NCBI GenBank assembly: GCA_023159155.1
Contig: JAJNNX010000009.1
Location: 868,001-932,000 of the forward strand
DNA from: Ustulina deusta
Taxonomy: Eukaryota; Ascomycota; Sordariomycetes; Xylariales; Xylariaceae
Direction of reading: 5' to 3'
Length of the DNA stretch: 64,000 nucleotides
Shown here: one piece after another, positions 44,194 through 56,523 of the stretch
Layout: each line of letters opens with the position of its first letter
How positions within the stretch are numbered: position 1 is the first letter of the stretch
The notes under the pieces: model-generated
What the model saw: the letters and a program-made list of their open reading frames with translations, nothing else
Database searches by the model: none
What the model was told of the DNA's origin: nothing
Translations under genes and position numbers: made by a program

Positions 44194-46764
44194 ATGCCTC
44201 TCAACTCAGGCAAAGCTCTCTATCCACAATACAAGAGGGATACAGGAATCATCGCGCAATGGCTCAATGAAACGTCCAAAGCCCACGGGTTTATCGGCAC
44301 CAGAGGTGAACAGCAGCAAGCCAGCACCGGGAAAGATTACACCATCTGCATTGCTGACTTCGAGCGCATGGCCGACTTCCTATCACTCAAAGAGCATGTT
44401 TTCGTACCCTCATACCTTCGGACCTCTCTCTCCCGTGCTATCCGTTACAGGAGCACCTATGGTAGCTACCTACAGCTGCAGAGACACACCGACACTCCTC
44501 AGGATAAAACGGAAGATGAGAAGCACCTGTTCTTCATTGACGTCTTGAGAAACGTGCAAGGCACTCTGAACCGTATTTCAAAACCCGCTGCTCCCGTTGC
44601 ACCTACCCCTCAAACAGCTCCAATGACCACGAGATTCGCCAGCTTGGATGACCTACAGCCAGCAGTAGAGGATGATACCGAAGATGATGAATCAATGCCT
44701 GCACGAACGAAGGTATCTCCAAAGCCAGCAACAGTAGAGGACGATACGGACGATGATGCATCAATGCCAGTGCGAACAAAGGTATCCCCAAAGCCTCCCA
44801 AAGACAGCGTCAAATTTGAACCTTGGGAAGAAGATGAAGAAGAGGCCCTGTTTCAATGGCGCTTGTTCAACATGGACCTGCAACACATACGCGAACTGGT
44901 CCGCCAGCTCTGGGAGTCGTATCGAGCCGGCGATCTGAGCCTTGAAGGAGTTGCCACAGGTCACAATATGGCTATTTATATGGTGCGGCAGTGGGAGCGA
45001 GACATCCTCCCCATCACTGCGAAACACCGAGGGTATGTGGCTTTGTCATTGGCCCATTTCGTACGGAGATACATTGGTACAGCAGTGGATGCAGAGGAAA
45101 AGCATGCGCGTATGGGTCGGTTGTATACTGTGGGTGGTAAAGTTCTCGTGCCGACAACTGAGGCAATCATTGAGGGGTTCGATATCGCCGAGGAGGAGAT
45201 GTTTTTCGCCTGGCAGGTTTTGTCAACTGAGGCTTGGTCCTGGAAATCATGTGGAACCTTTAGCCACTATAACGGAGAATGGGGCCGATTCATACCAAGG
45301 GACGACCGACAAAACATGACGAGCCTTGAGAAATACAACCAAGACAAAGCCGTAGCCGGCGGGATAGTCAACGACATATATATTCTGGTGATGTATCTGG
45401 CTCCTCCTTTCGGCTTGAAATTGGATGAGCTTTCGGCGGCTGTTGAAGACTTGGTTCCATGGAAGCCGCAAGATGTTTTCAAGCACCATGGCAAAGTATT
45501 CCCGTGTTGCCGAGACAAAATCAGTTTCCGAGCGGTCTTTGCAACACAACTTCTATTAGATTCAATCCACGTGCTTGGTACAAGCGTTGATCGTCCTTGG
45601 AGAGAGTTACTGGACAAGACCGCCCGCATCTCCAAATCGGCGAAGAGCTTGGGTGATTTCTACAAGGATATTAGCCCGTCCGCCTTAGGAGCATTCCCCG
45701 GAACGCAGCTCATGGATAGTCTAGAAACACTGGCCAATTTCTGGCAAGGCAAAGATCCAGTAACTCAAGTCCGTCAACAGGCGAAAAACCCGCCAGAAGC
45801 GTATACCGAAGAGGGCTGCACTTTTTTAAGTTACAACGCCCCTCTTTGTGGATGGTGGATGCAGATCGTTCAAGCGGACGCGTATGAGCTTTCCATCACA
45901 GTTGCCAAATCTCTCAAGCTACCCATGGCTTGTGCCCGTCTGTACTTCACGTTCGTACAAGAGTCTCTCATTCCAGAAGGTAGCTGGCCTGACATGGACG
46001 CCTTTTTAACTCTGCATCGAGGAGACATATGGGTGGGTGCACCAAAGTCCGGCCAATACTTCCGGGGATGGAATTCATCTGAAGGGGCCTCTGTTGTCAG
46101 GCTGGGCAGGGGCGCTCGGCCCGGTTCACAAATAACCAACAATGGCAAATTCAAAACTCTCACATATCGCGCAAATGTATCCCGGAGGGTCATCGAGGCT
46201 TTCACCTGTCGCGAGGTGGAGGGTTTGAGTGAAGAAGATCTGGAGAACTTCATGGATGACACCCAGGTACGATGGTACAACGGCAAAGCCGTGAGGCCAT
46301 GCTTCCATCACGGTTGGGACAAGGCCGGCAAGTATAAAGGAGACAGGAACCCCCCCGAAACCTACAACCCATTTTTACGACTTGCGCAAGCTATGGACGC
46401 AGAAGCCCTGTACCAGTCCTTCGATTACATGACTTTCAACCGAGTCTGCTGGCTGGTGCTCCAAGACCTGATAAAAAAGGGGCGGCCGATTCTTGATGCT
46501 GTCTGTATTATGCACCAAGGGAGCCCAGATTGGACAGCCGCCGAAGGCGGAAATGTATATAGGGTCGTGGGGTTCATCCTTTTCTCGCTTTTCCACTGGA
46601 GTGGCCATGTGTATCGCAAGGAGGCCCTCCAGATTGCCGACATTTTGCTCCATCGGACGAAGGGGCTTGGGCGTACTGTCCACACTTCCACGGGGATCGA
46701 CTGGGCTGAAGCACTGAAATGCACGTGCGCCGACATACCATCATCTAAACCCGGTCGTTCTTGA
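44194..46764 (+). CDS. DUF6604 domain protein, single exon
   Basis: Large fungal protein of 856 residues, one exon. The N-terminus (LYPQYKRDTGIIAQWL, then ASTGKDYTICIADFERMADFL and VPSYLRTSLSRAIRYRS) resembles DUF6604, a domain at the start of many fungal proteins of unknown role. Residues about 150-205 form an acidic linker containing a 23-residue tandem duplication. The remaining 650 residues show no recognised catalytic motif (QWRLFNMDLQHIRELVRQLW, CREVEGLSEEDLENFMDD). The intact frame and even codon use argue that it is a real gene. Confidence 0.7.
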   Translation: MPLNSGKALYPQYKRDTGIIAQWLNETSKAHGFIGTRGEQQQASTGKDYTICIADFERMADFLSLKEHVFVPSYLRTSLSRAIRYRSTYGSYLQLQRHTDTPQDKTEDEKHLFFIDVLRNVQGTLNRISKPAAPVAPTPQTAPMTTRFASLDDLQPAVEDDTEDDESMPARTKVSPKPATVEDDTDDDASMPVRTKVSPKPPKDSVKFEPWEEDEEEALFQWRLFNMDLQHIRELVRQLWESYRAGDLSLEGVATGHNMAIYMVRQWERDILPITAKHRGYVALSLAHFVRRYIGTAVDAEEKHARMGRLYTVGGKVLVPTTEAIIEGFDIAEEEMFFAWQVLSTEAWSWKSCGTFSHYNGEWGRFIPRDDRQNMTSLEKYNQDKAVAGGIVNDIYILVMYLAPPFGLKLDELSAAVEDLVPWKPQDVFKHHGKVFPCCRDKISFRAVFATQLLLDSIHVLGTSVDRPWRELLDKTARISKSAKSLGDFYKDISPSALGAFPGTQLMDSLETLANFWQGKDPVTQVRQQAKNPPEAYTEEGCTFLSYNAPLCGWWMQIVQADAYELSITVAKSLKLPMACARLYFTFVQESLIPEGSWPDMDAFLTLHRGDIWVGAPKSGQYFRGWNSSEGASVVRLGRGARPGSQITNNGKFKTLTYRANVSRRVIEAFTCREVEGLSEEDLENFMDDTQVRWYNGKAVRPCFHHGWDKAGKYKGDRNPPETYNPFLRLAQAMDAEALYQSFDYMTFNRVCWLVLQDLIKKGRPILDAVCIMHQGSPDWTAAEGGNVYRVVGFILFSLFHWSGHVYRKEALQIADILLHRTKGLGRTVHTSTGIDWAEALKCTCADIPSSKPGRS
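44665..44802 (+). repeat. 69-bp tandem duplication in the DUF6604 gene
   Basis: Two units, starting at 44665 and 44734, each coding VEDDTxDDxSMPxRTKVSPKP-type text. The period is 69 bp (23 codons), with several synonymous and replacement differences. Confidence 0.85.
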
Positions 46765-47589
46765 GTGGAATTCGGCTGAAACCACGAAACTCATCCAATC
46801 CGAAGAGTACGTCGTTCAGGGTCCCTGCTTTCTACTCTTCAATCCGACATTATGAGCAATGCAACACGTCCTTATGGGCCAGTGGACAGATCTGGAATAA
46901 ATAAACGAGTACACTAGAGCTGTAGCTATTGCCCAAAATAATGTCATCCGGTATTGTAAAAAAATGTTATTTCTGTTGTAAAGAATGTGTTCTACTCCGC
47001 CTTCAGTTCGATGGTTTCTTTTCTCCCGAAAAGTTACTTCTACAATACTAGTACTAATCTCCAATTGGGGGTTCTGTAAGATGTCTTCTCTCTCTCTCTT
47101 CGCAGACCGAATCTCTTCCATGGCGTGACCGTGTCTTCTCCAGTAGGAATGTCAAATTAATGTACACCACATATTTTACCACACGTAAAGTACAGCGCAC
47201 GAGGCATCGCATTCAGGTAACGAAACCCTCCTACCTTATCTACTCGCACAGTCATCTCAATCTAATATAACGCTCATACACCTTCCATTTCACTATCTTA
47301 CAAGTTGCCACTCTTGTCAACAACCGAAGTAAACTGACATACACCAGTGCGAACGCACGGAGGCGCGCCGATCTCCTAACTCTCATTTTCAGCTCATTTT
47401 GATAATCTGGGAGCACTTCTCAACGAACTCCCCAACGCCCTCCACCGTCCTCCCGCCTACGAGCTCGAATACAGGTGCATCCGCTGCAAATTCCATTGAA
47501 ATCCAATTGCGCAGCTCTACTAAAACCAGAGAATCTATACCAAAGGCATGCAACCATTACGACATGGACAACAATCCACACGGCAGAAC
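46765..47589. other. Intergenic; no intact gene
   Basis: It lies between the DUF6604 gene and the hydrolase relic. It contains a (CT)n-rich stretch at about 47085-47100 and short frames without family resemblance. Confidence 0.4.
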
Positions 47590-47999
47590 TGACTTCGTCC
47601 CTGCAAGTTACCCCTGTTGGGGCGCGAACAGCTATGCTGGTAACTGGCCTAACGCCAGGTCCGATCCGTATATTACGCAGCTTGGAAGCCCATTCCCGAC
47701 GCCTGTTCCCATTTTTGCGACTACCGGGTCGGCTGAGATGTTCTATGAGCCTTTCCTCCAGTGGGCAGACGAAATGCGCGGGGTTGATGGAAAACGTAGT
47801 AGAGGCACATCACGAGGAGGCTGCACCCCATGACACGTTTCTAAGTGCTGAATTGCTAGGCTTTGAGAAGAGCGCATGGGAAGTCACAGCAAGGATTGGG
47901 GAATTTGTGGGCAAGCAGCAGCTGCAAGTAGTCCTTGGATTAGCACGAAACAGGGTTTCGGCGTGTTTTCAAAGGTCCAATCTGGGGCGCTCGGAATAG
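47590..47999 (+). pseudogene. Alpha/beta hydrolase (esterase/lipase) C-terminal relic with frameshift
   Basis: The reading frame gives PYITQLGSPFPTPVPIFATT, then GSAEMFYEPFLQWADEMRG, as in the C-terminal part of fungal alpha/beta-hydrolase-3 esterases. After the A-run at 47791-47794 the match jumps to the next frame: NVVEAHHEEAAPHDTF (containing the catalytic-type His-Asp pair), then LSAELLGFEKSAWEV. One extra A explains the shift. The nucleophile elbow (GxSxG) and the whole N-terminal half are not found upstream. The gene is therefore both truncated and frameshifted. It lies directly beside the AT-rich repeat block. Confidence 0.7.
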
Positions 48000-48008
48000 C
48001 ACAAAAAG

Positions 48009-48038
<30 letters not shown>
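48009..48038 (+). repeat. (GATT)n microsatellite
   Basis: About seven uninterrupted tetranucleotide units. It marks the passage from gene-like composition into the AT-rich block. Confidence 0.95.
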
Positions 48039-48039
<1 letters not shown>

Positions 48040-48040
<1 letters not shown>

Positions 48041-48915
48041 TGTTTAACGTTGGTGCGAGGACCTCCCTAGGGGTATACAGACGTGACAAGTAACCTAAGT
48101 ATATTGCTAAACTATGCTTTAATCTAAGCTTAATATCTTATAATTTGTAGTTTTTATAACCAGATCTGCCAAATTTATATATAGTTAATATTAATTTATT
48201 GTTTTTTATTTTTTTTAGCTATATTTTTTAAACGTTTGTTTTAGTAGTATAAGTTACGGTATGGTGGCTGGTGGCCGGCAGCGTGGCTGCAACCCACAAG
48301 CCACACAAACCGCAATCTTCAATTCCCAGGTCACATGACTTACACCTGGCCGGCACCTGGCAATTACCTGACAGCTGCCCATACCTCCCACCAATCCAGC
48401 CATAAAGAACCTGCAACGCACCCTTGTAAAATTAGCCTTTCTTTTTCTTCATACTTAGATTCTAATGCAAAGTTCGCTTTCGGAATGAAGCCTTGCCTTC
48501 TGTGATTGCTCAACGCGTAATAGTATATTTTTTTTTGTTTAGCTCGACCGGTCCCGAAAATAATGTTTATGCTTTTTAAAAACCTTTATGCTTATGTTAG
48601 CAAAAACTTTATAAAAAAAAATCTATTAATAATTTAAACAAGTACTATTAAAACTTTTTGCTGCTAGTTAAAAAAAAAAAAAACATAAAATATTATATAT
48701 AGTTATATTTGCTGCTATTATTATGCTTTATATTTGTTTAATATAATATATTAATTTTAAGTTTTTTATTTTGTAGTATTATAGTTCTAGCGTTATAGTT
48801 TTTTGCTTTTTTATTACTATATTAAATATATATATATTGCAAGTATTAAGCAATACTTTTGTTTTTAAAGGTTAGGTTGTAAAAGGCCTATTATTGATTA
48901 TGCCTAAGCTGGAAC
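48040..48915. other. AT-rich flank of the retroelement block with a GC-richer island
   Basis: Very AT-rich except for about 48240-48440, which is of ordinary composition and rich in CAGCTG/CCGGC words. No gene. GGAAC at 48911-48915 abuts element A and is the candidate left target-site duplication, but its partner lies beyond the window. Confidence 0.5.
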
Positions 48916-48932
48916 TGTCATGCCTGGCATAC
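48916..48932 (+). mobile_element. First 17 bp of element A 5' LTR, split off by insertion of B
   Basis: TGTCATGCCTGGCATAC equals the 5' end of this family's LTR (B's own LTR begins TGTTATGCCTGGCATAC on the minus strand). It reads directly into the remainder of A's LTR at 56524 if element B and one copy of CATAC are removed; the reconstructed LTR is 179 bp, the same as B's LTRs. Confidence 0.85.
48928..48932. repeat. Target-site duplication of element B, left copy
   Basis: CATAC immediately left of B's terminal TGTCATGA; repeated at 56519-56523 immediately right of B. Confidence 0.85.
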
Positions 48933-49111
48933 TGTCATGAATAGGAAGTTCACAAGGTCAGGTATAATATATAGAGGGATAAGTTATATATTCAGTAAGG
49001 TTGGCTTATAAGACTAAAGCTTATAAGAAAAAAGTTCTCTATCGAAGTAAGAGCGGACATAATATATATATATAGCAAGTATGTACTGGTCCTAGTATGC
49101 CAGGCATAACA
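48933..49111 (-). repeat. 3' LTR of element B
   Basis: 179 bp. Reads TGTCATGA...GGCATAACA on the plus strand. It is less AT-mutated than the 5' LTR copy; a polypurine tract (minus strand, 49130-49112, AAAAAAGGGAAGA core) abuts it as expected before a 3' LTR. Confidence 0.88.
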
Positions 49112-49499
49112 ATTATCTTCCCTTTTTTAGTTAGGTTGTTTTTAACCTAATATATATAAGTATGCAAGTTATAAGGTGTATGGTATAAGTAGGTAGTATA
49201 TATATATAGATAGGGGGTAATTTAGGTATAGGGTTTATGCAGAATTGGGGTAATATGTATGCGATTAGTGTAGTGCAATTAATTAAGTGTTTATAGGTAT
49301 AGGTATATAAGTACTTCTGTTGTATTAGTAATATATAGTATTATTATTATTATTAATATAAGTACTTTAGTACTTATATAGTATTATTAATTAGGAGTTT
49401 TGGTATATATATAGTGTGGTATATGTATATATGTTATATATTTGAGTATATAGTAAATTTTAATACTAGTGATTTAAGCGTAAGCTATATATAAGTTGC

Positions 49500-49757
49500 C
49501 TACAAAGCTGATCTAGTTTTGTATAAATACTCTAGCCTAGTCCTTCTTTTTTTTTTTTTTACTTCGTTTTTATACCCTTTTCTCTTTCTTTTTACGCCTG
49601 TATTACTATATTTAATACTATTTTTAACCTTTCCTATATCTTTTTTAATAAAAAGCCTTTGTAGAACTGCTACAACTATTGCCTCTAACGCCTTGTTTAT
49701 TAAAAAATAATTAATAGCTATAACTGCTGCAACTACAAGCGCCATATACATAAGCAA
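49500..49757 (-). other. Short open frame near the 3' end of element B
   Basis: 85 codons in element sense, hydrophobic N-terminal part (ALVVAAVIAINYFL) and a lysine/arginine-rich tail. The counterpart in element A (about 63200-63500) is broken. It may be a vestige of an extra 3' reading frame or an accident of AT-rich sequence. Confidence 0.25.
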
Positions 49758-52700
49758 AGTATGCGCGCTAAAAACAAGGCATATAAGCGCAGGGCTACTA
49801 AAGATCTAGTCTATAGAGCATACATATACTAACGCTATTTTAGCAATATTTATAACGGGGCTTAGCCTAATTTTAGCCGGCCTATCTAGGTTGTTTATAT
49901 AATAAAAAAAGCAGGAGCCTCTTTTTGTAATAAATACCAAAAAAGCAAAAAAACATATAAACTAATAAATATAATTATATTTGTTTTATATTAGTATTTT
50001 TACTAACTTAAATATATTATATAATTAGGTTTTAAACTTAATATTTTTTAATATAGTTCGTATAAACAAATTGCTAAACTAGTCCTACTAGTTTTTTAAC
50101 TTTAAATTAGATAAAAATAGCTATAAAGTTATAAATAAAATAAGCTTAAGTGCCTAGTAGGCGCTTCTAAAGTTTTATTAGTAATTTGTTAGTATTTAAT
50201 TTTGTTTATTAAAAGCATTCTATTACTTTATAGCAACCTATTATTTCTAGTTTAGAATTACTAGTACTTTAAGCAATTTAAAAATAAATAGTTTTATTTT
50301 TGTTTTATAGTATATTTATTAGTTATTTATATAAATTTAAGATATTTATATTATATATATCTAAATAATAATGCAGCAAAAAAACATGCAGCTCTAAGTA
50401 GTAGCATATATCCTTTTTAACGCTATAAGTACCCTTATTTACTTTTAGTTCGTAAGGTTATTTAATATAATTAAACGCTAGTTTAACACTAGGCATATTT
50501 CTATAAGAATATCTTATATTTTTAATTTAAAGATTATAATTATATATTATAAATATTAGCTATTTATTATTTTATATTAAAAATATAAAAAGTAATAGTA
50601 AATATTACTAATTAAATTATTTAGATTATTAGATTAATTAATATAGCTAATATAAATATTACCTATTTTAATAAAATCTAATTTTAAAAGTAGTTTATAT
50701 ATAGCTTAATAATAAAGCGTAGATCAAGTATTTAAAATAATTAGTTTAATTCTAACCATATAAATATTTATAGGTTTGTTTTTATTAACTTGCTAGAGTT
50801 TTGGGCTAATATAATTATAAAAATAATAAATCCCTAAGTAATAGGGTAGGATACCCTTAAATAAAGATAAAATTAATTGATTTTTTTTTATAACTAGTTC
50901 AGATATAAATTGTTAAATTAAAAGTTTTTCTTTTTTTAGTAATTTTACTATTGTTTAAAAGTTTATATTGCTTTAAGTGCTATAATATTAGTAGCTAATA
51001 CCTATTAGTTATATTTAGTTAGCCAGCCTTTTTATTTAATTTTATAGTATAACTTATAATTATATGTTTGTTTTGCTACTATATTTTTAATTTTTTACTT
51101 ATTTGAATTGTTTATAAAGTCTGGCATAAATAGGTTATATATAGTATTAGTTTTTTAAAGCTTAAGTAATTAGATAGGAAAAACGTTATAAAAACAAGTA
51201 TATTATATTAGAAGTATAAAACAATACGCCTATAATCTAATATAGCTAAGGATCTAAAATAGGCTAATAAACTTAGGTGCAAGTTTAAGATATTTAAAAC
51301 TTAAATTTTTTATAGATAATATTATTATATTTCTAACTTTATAAGTTATAGGTTTATGTTTAATATTGTAATATTTTTAATACTTTTTGACTATAATTTA
51401 CTACTAATTTTTTAAGTTGTTTTTAATAGTTTATAGTTTTTATAATTGTTCCTGTACTGCTAGTACCCCTTTTAGGGTAAAGTTATCCTTAATAAATAGT
51501 TTGAACTCTGGTATATAGCTATATAAAGCTTTAAAAAATAACTTGCTAGTTATATTATTAATAGCTAAATTGATTATAAAATATGTTTAAAGGAATAATT
51601 GTAGCTAATTAGTTTGTTTATTATTAATAAAATATTTAAGGTAGTTTTTAATTGTTTAATTTATATGTTCTGTTTGCCTGTTAGTTCAGGAGTGAAACAT
51701 AACCAAATATCTTTTTTTGATTTTAAAATAATAGCATAGGTCTAACCAGAAATAACTAGTAAAAAAGGAGCTATAGTCTAATATAATACCTATAGGACTT
51801 CTATAAACATATTTGATTTTTTAATAAAATAGGGTAGTAAGCTATATTAAAGTTATTTCAGTATTAATAAAAAACAAATATATTAATTTAGTAAATCTAT
51901 TAATAATTACTAGGATATAATTAACTTAATAGTTTTTATAAAAAATTAAAAATAATCTAACTATAAAATCTATAAATAGTTTTTGTATAAGAGCTAAGGG
52001 TATAAGTAAAGCATTAAGTTTGTTATATTTTTAGTAATGTTTTGCTTTTAATCTAAGGCATATTATATAACTATTTATATAATTATTAATATTTATTTTT
52101 ATTTTTAGCTAAAAGAACTTATATTATAATAGTTTAAACATATGTTTTTGTCCAAAGTGCCCTACTAATAAATTATTATAATATAATTTAATAAGCTAAA
52201 AATAAACAGATTTTTTAAAAAAAATATAAACTTTATTTTTATAGTATAAAAAATTTTTTTTAATTGTTTATTAAAAGTCTATAAGCTTTTTAGTATTAAT
52301 ATATTTTTTAATTAACTTATATTTAAGGTTTTTTTATTAAATGTTCTAGATTATGTTTTATAAGCTTTATAATATATCTAGATTTTAAAAGTTTTTATTA
52401 TTTATAGCTATTTATGCTTATATATATATAACTGCTTATATAAAAATAGTTCTTTTTTTAGGGGGTTAAGCAGTATATATTTTGCTTACTAGTACCTTTG
52501 GGTACTTATTAGAAATCTTAGTTTATATTACTACAATTTTTTTTTTTAATATTAGAAAAAGATTAGTATTTTGGGGCAAATTACTTATATAATTAGATTA
52601 GCGCAATAAAGAATTAGCCCTATTTTGTTTGCTTTGCTTATATTTAATAATAAAATTAAAAAAAACTAAATATATATACTAATAAGCTTACTTTTTATTT

Positions 52701-54762
52701 AGCTTTAGAATCTTTATAAATATTTAAAAATTATTATAATTAATTAATACTTTAATTAGTAATTTGTTTTTTTAAAAATAATATTACTAATATTTAAAAT
52801 ATTTTATAATTATAAATATTTTTTAATTTAAAGTTCTATAGTTTGATTTTGTATTAGTAAACTTATAAAAATAAAACATAATAGAACGCTATTTATTCTA
52901 ACTATTTTTTTAAAAAAAGTTTTTTACTAGCGCTACTTTAAAAAAATCGGTTTTTACTAATATTTGCTTTTTAGGGTTAAAATATATAAAAAAAATAGCT
53001 TTTTTAAATAAGTCTTAAAGCTTTTTAAAAGCTTTTATTATAGGACAGTCTAAAAAAATTTAACTTTTTTTTGTTCTAGTTGCGCTTTTTTTTAAATACT
53101 AGGTTAAAAAAGCAATAACCCAAGAATACCCTTTAATAAAGCGCTAATAAAAGTTATAAAACCCCAAAAACTATTATAGCTTATAATAAAAACTAAGAAA
53201 TAGCTACTATTTAATTGTATTAATACAACTAAAGTTTATTTTAATGTTTTAACTAAATATAATATATTTAAAAAATTTGAGTTTTTTTTAGTAGAACTAA
53301 TATTTTAAGGGCTTAATATATAGCTTAGTATTTTAAAGTTTTTTAATAATTTTCTGGACATATTTTATATAAGATTTTTTATTTATAAAAAATATAAAAA
53401 TATTATCCAGATATATAATATAGAATATATCTAAAATATTATTAAGTACTTTATATATATAGTTTTAAAAAGTGGCAGCGGTATTACATAAACTTATAAG
53501 TATAACTAGAAATTTATAATAGCTATAACGTATACAAAAGGCTATTTTTTATTTATTTCCTTTTTTGATTCAGATATAATAATAAGCATTTTTAAGATCA
53601 ATCTTAATAAATATTTTAGCATATACAAATCTATTTATTAATTCTAAAAAAAAAAAAAATATATAGTAATTTTTCTATATAACATAGTTAAATCTTTTAT
53701 AATCTACACATAGTCTCAAACTTCCATTTTTCTTAAAAACAAACAGAATAGGAGCCCTAGCTAGGCTCTTAGATTTTTGTATTTTTTTATTAGCTATTAT
53801 TTTTACAAACCATTCTTAAAATTCTTTAAGTTTGTCCTGGGCTAATAAATAAATAAAATAATAAAATACTATAGTATTATTTTATAAATCAATCGTTAAG
53901 TTTTTTTGTTTAGAGTATAAAAAAATACTAGTTTTATTAGTATTAAAAAAATCGGCTAGGTTATAAAATTCTAACAGAACACCCTTAAAACTAGTATAAT
54001 TCTTTTTAATCTTTAATTTTTTTAATTAAAAAGGTTTAAAAAAATATATAATAGCTTAATAATATTTCTTATTTTTATAAACCCTAGCAAATTAATAAGC
54101 TATAACTAACTTAAAATGCTTAAGCTTTAAGTTATAGAACTAGTAATTCGAACTTAAATCAAGTATGATTTTTTAGTTCTTTAGTATAGTTTGGAAAAGG
54201 AGCACTAGACTCTTTTCTAATTAATTATTTTGGTTAATAGTAACATAGGTATGCTAAAATTTTTAGGTTACCCTATAACTATTAGTAAGTTTATAAATAA
54301 CCTAATAAGCGCTATAACTAAAAAATCCACCTCTAGTAGTATATTATAAAACATAGGTATAAAATAGAGCTTTTTTTAGTTTGTTATATAAAATAAAAAT
54401 ATAACTAATATAATTATATTTAGCGTAAAAATCTAAATTAACAAATATTTTTAATAAGAGTTTTTTTAAGCTAATAAAATAAATATTATATAAAATATAA
54501 AATTAACGCAAAATAGGTATAAAAAGCTACAGTTTTGGCCTAAGCTTTATAGCTAAGACTAAGATTACTTTCTTTTTTTTTAATTATTATTTAAATATTT
54601 ATTAAAATGTGCTAAAAAATTATATAAACAATTTTAGTCCAAATAATAGTTGTCCTCTTATAAATAGTAAAATATATTAGAGTTTTTTTGTTCCTAGTCT
54701 AACTAAGTTTTTTAAATCTAATATTTTTAATTCTTTAATAAATATTGCTAGTTAGGTTCTTT

Positions 54763-54804
54763 ATAGTTATAACTAATATAACCTGTTTTTTTGCAATTAA
54801 AATA
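54763..54804 (-). pseudogene. Gag zinc-knuckle (CCHC) remnant in element B
   Basis: In the minus sense the spacing C-X2-C-X4-H-X4-C is occupied by Y, C, Y, Y. The second cysteine and the neighbouring glycine survive (NCKKTGY). Cys to Tyr (TGY to TAY) and His to Tyr (CAY to TAY) are the transitions RIP makes. Confidence 0.75.
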
Positions 54805-56339
54805 GAAAAAGTCCTAAGTATTACTACTTTGCTTTGGGCGGTTATTAGGGTTATTTTGTAGCTATTTCTAAGGTATATTAGAGGTATATTAGCTAGGGTA
54901 TTTAAAAAGTAATAACCTCCTAGATATATAATTATTAAAGGGTTACTAATTTAGATAAGGTTGCTTTGGTTAGTTATAGTACTAACAATTATTTTAGCTC
55001 TGAACTATATTATAGTACTTTTAGCTTTAGTAAAAATAATCCTTATTATTAAAGTATTTCTGCCTAAGGGGGCTTTAATATGATTACTAATCCTAAGGTT
55101 TATTAATATTAGTTTGGTTAATATTTAGACATAAAAATCTTTGTTAAAGCTTTATAGCTCTAAGGGCAAAAGTTATTAGTTCTTAACAATACTATACTAC
55201 ATTTATTATTACTAATCTCTTTTAAAATAATAAATTATTAAAATTTATAATTTTTTATTAGAACAGATTAGTTAATTTTTAGTAGTATAATATAGCTTTT
55301 TTATTATTGTTTTATTATTTTTTTTAAATTTTAATCTAGAATAAATATTAATTAAATATTTTAAAGTTTTAATTAGCTTATTATTAAGCTTTTTTTAATT
55401 ACTAGCTAATACTTATAATAAAAAAAATTAATTAGCAAATTAAAATCTTAGTCTAGTTAACAAAAGTTTTTTAATCAGATTTATAAAAAAAGTAATCCTA
55501 GCGCGCTTTTTTTCTAAAAAAGATTTAATACTAGTTTTTATAATTCTGGTTTATTTTGCTAACTATATAAATAATTCAAATCTAAGCTTATTAGAACTTT
55601 TTTTATAAACTTTTAAATATAAATTTTAGTTTTTTAATCTATTTAATTTATTAGTTATAAATAAACTATATAATAAACAAAAAATATTTAAATTTTAAAA
55701 AGCAACTAAAATTAACGTTTAACTTTTTATTATTATTATAACATTTATAATAATAAAGTAATTAATAGTTAAAATTGCTTAAATCTAACTTGTTAAATAA
55801 TAATAAAAAAAATAAAAAAATAAATAATAAGCTAGAATTAAAAGAGTTATATTATCTTTAGTACTAACTTTTATATTTTAAGTAAGAAGTATAAAAAAAA
55901 TTTAAAAAATTAAAAGATTTAAAGTTTTTTAGATCTTTAGGTTTTTTTTAATATTTATGTTTTTTAGGTTTCTGTTTTAATATTAATTTGTATATGCTTA
56001 TAAATCAAAATCCTTTTGATCTAGAAGCGGTTTATTTTTGTTTTTTTAGCTATTTACTTATTTTTTTAAGTTTTGTTTTAAACTAAATGTTTTATTATAA
56101 TAAAAATTAGTTAATACTTTCAAGTTATAAAGTACTATTGTTATCTTAGTAACTAAATATTAAACTACTATTGGGCTCTAATTTTTGACTTTTATTTAGA
56201 AAAAAATTAATATAGCTTTGTTAGCTATTTATAACTAATTTATCTTTTTTAGAAAACATTAATCTGGTTAATAGTCCGGGTCTTTTAGGGGCTATTATAT
56301 AAATATATTATAAATAACCTTAAAAAAAAGCTTTAAAAT

Positions 56340-56518
56340 TATTATAAATAGAAAGTTTATAAAATCAGGTATAATATATAAAAAGATAAGTTATATATTT
56401 AGTAAGGTTAGCTTATAAGACTAAAGCTTATAAAAAAAAAGTTCTCTATTAAAGTAAGAGCAGACATAGTACATATATATAGCAAGTGTGTACTAGTCCT
56501 GGTATACCAGGCATGACA
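56340..56518 (-). repeat. 5' LTR of element B
   Basis: 179 bp, aligned over its full length to 48933-49111. The inner end TGTCATGA has become TATTATAA, both G and C being lost by transition. Confidence 0.88.
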
Positions 56519-56523
56519 CATAC
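56519..56523. repeat. Target-site duplication of element B, right copy
   Basis: CATAC, identical to 48928-48932. Confidence 0.85.

Larger units (their letters stand above)
48933..56518 (-). mobile_element. Ty3/gypsy chromodomain retrotransposon B, RIP-degraded, complete end to end
   Basis: 7,586 bp with 179-bp direct LTRs at both ends and a 5-bp target duplication. Coding sense is the minus strand: gag zinc knuckle at 54804-54763, reverse transcriptase at about 53780-53280 (text such as LRLCVDYKR and FIKIDLKNAYYYI), integrase at about 52200-51400 (NRQTEHIN from a DGQTER-type motif), chromodomain at about 51095-50990 (YKIK-stop-KGWLTKYN). All domains are broken by stops. Nearly all C and G losses look like transitions, and composition is extremely A+T-rich, as RIP produces. 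About 1.9 kb between the chromodomain and the 3' LTR has no recognised protein. Confidence 0.88.

Noticed and set aside
1..48000. tRNA or rRNA genes
   Set aside because: No A-box/B-box pair or cloverleaf-like arrangement was recognised in any intergenic gap; a covariance-model scan would be decisive.
48916..49111. A 196-bp LTR starting at 48916
   Set aside because: The first 17 bp are absent from the partner LTR at 56340-56518 and instead complete the LTR of element A, so B's LTR starts at 48933.
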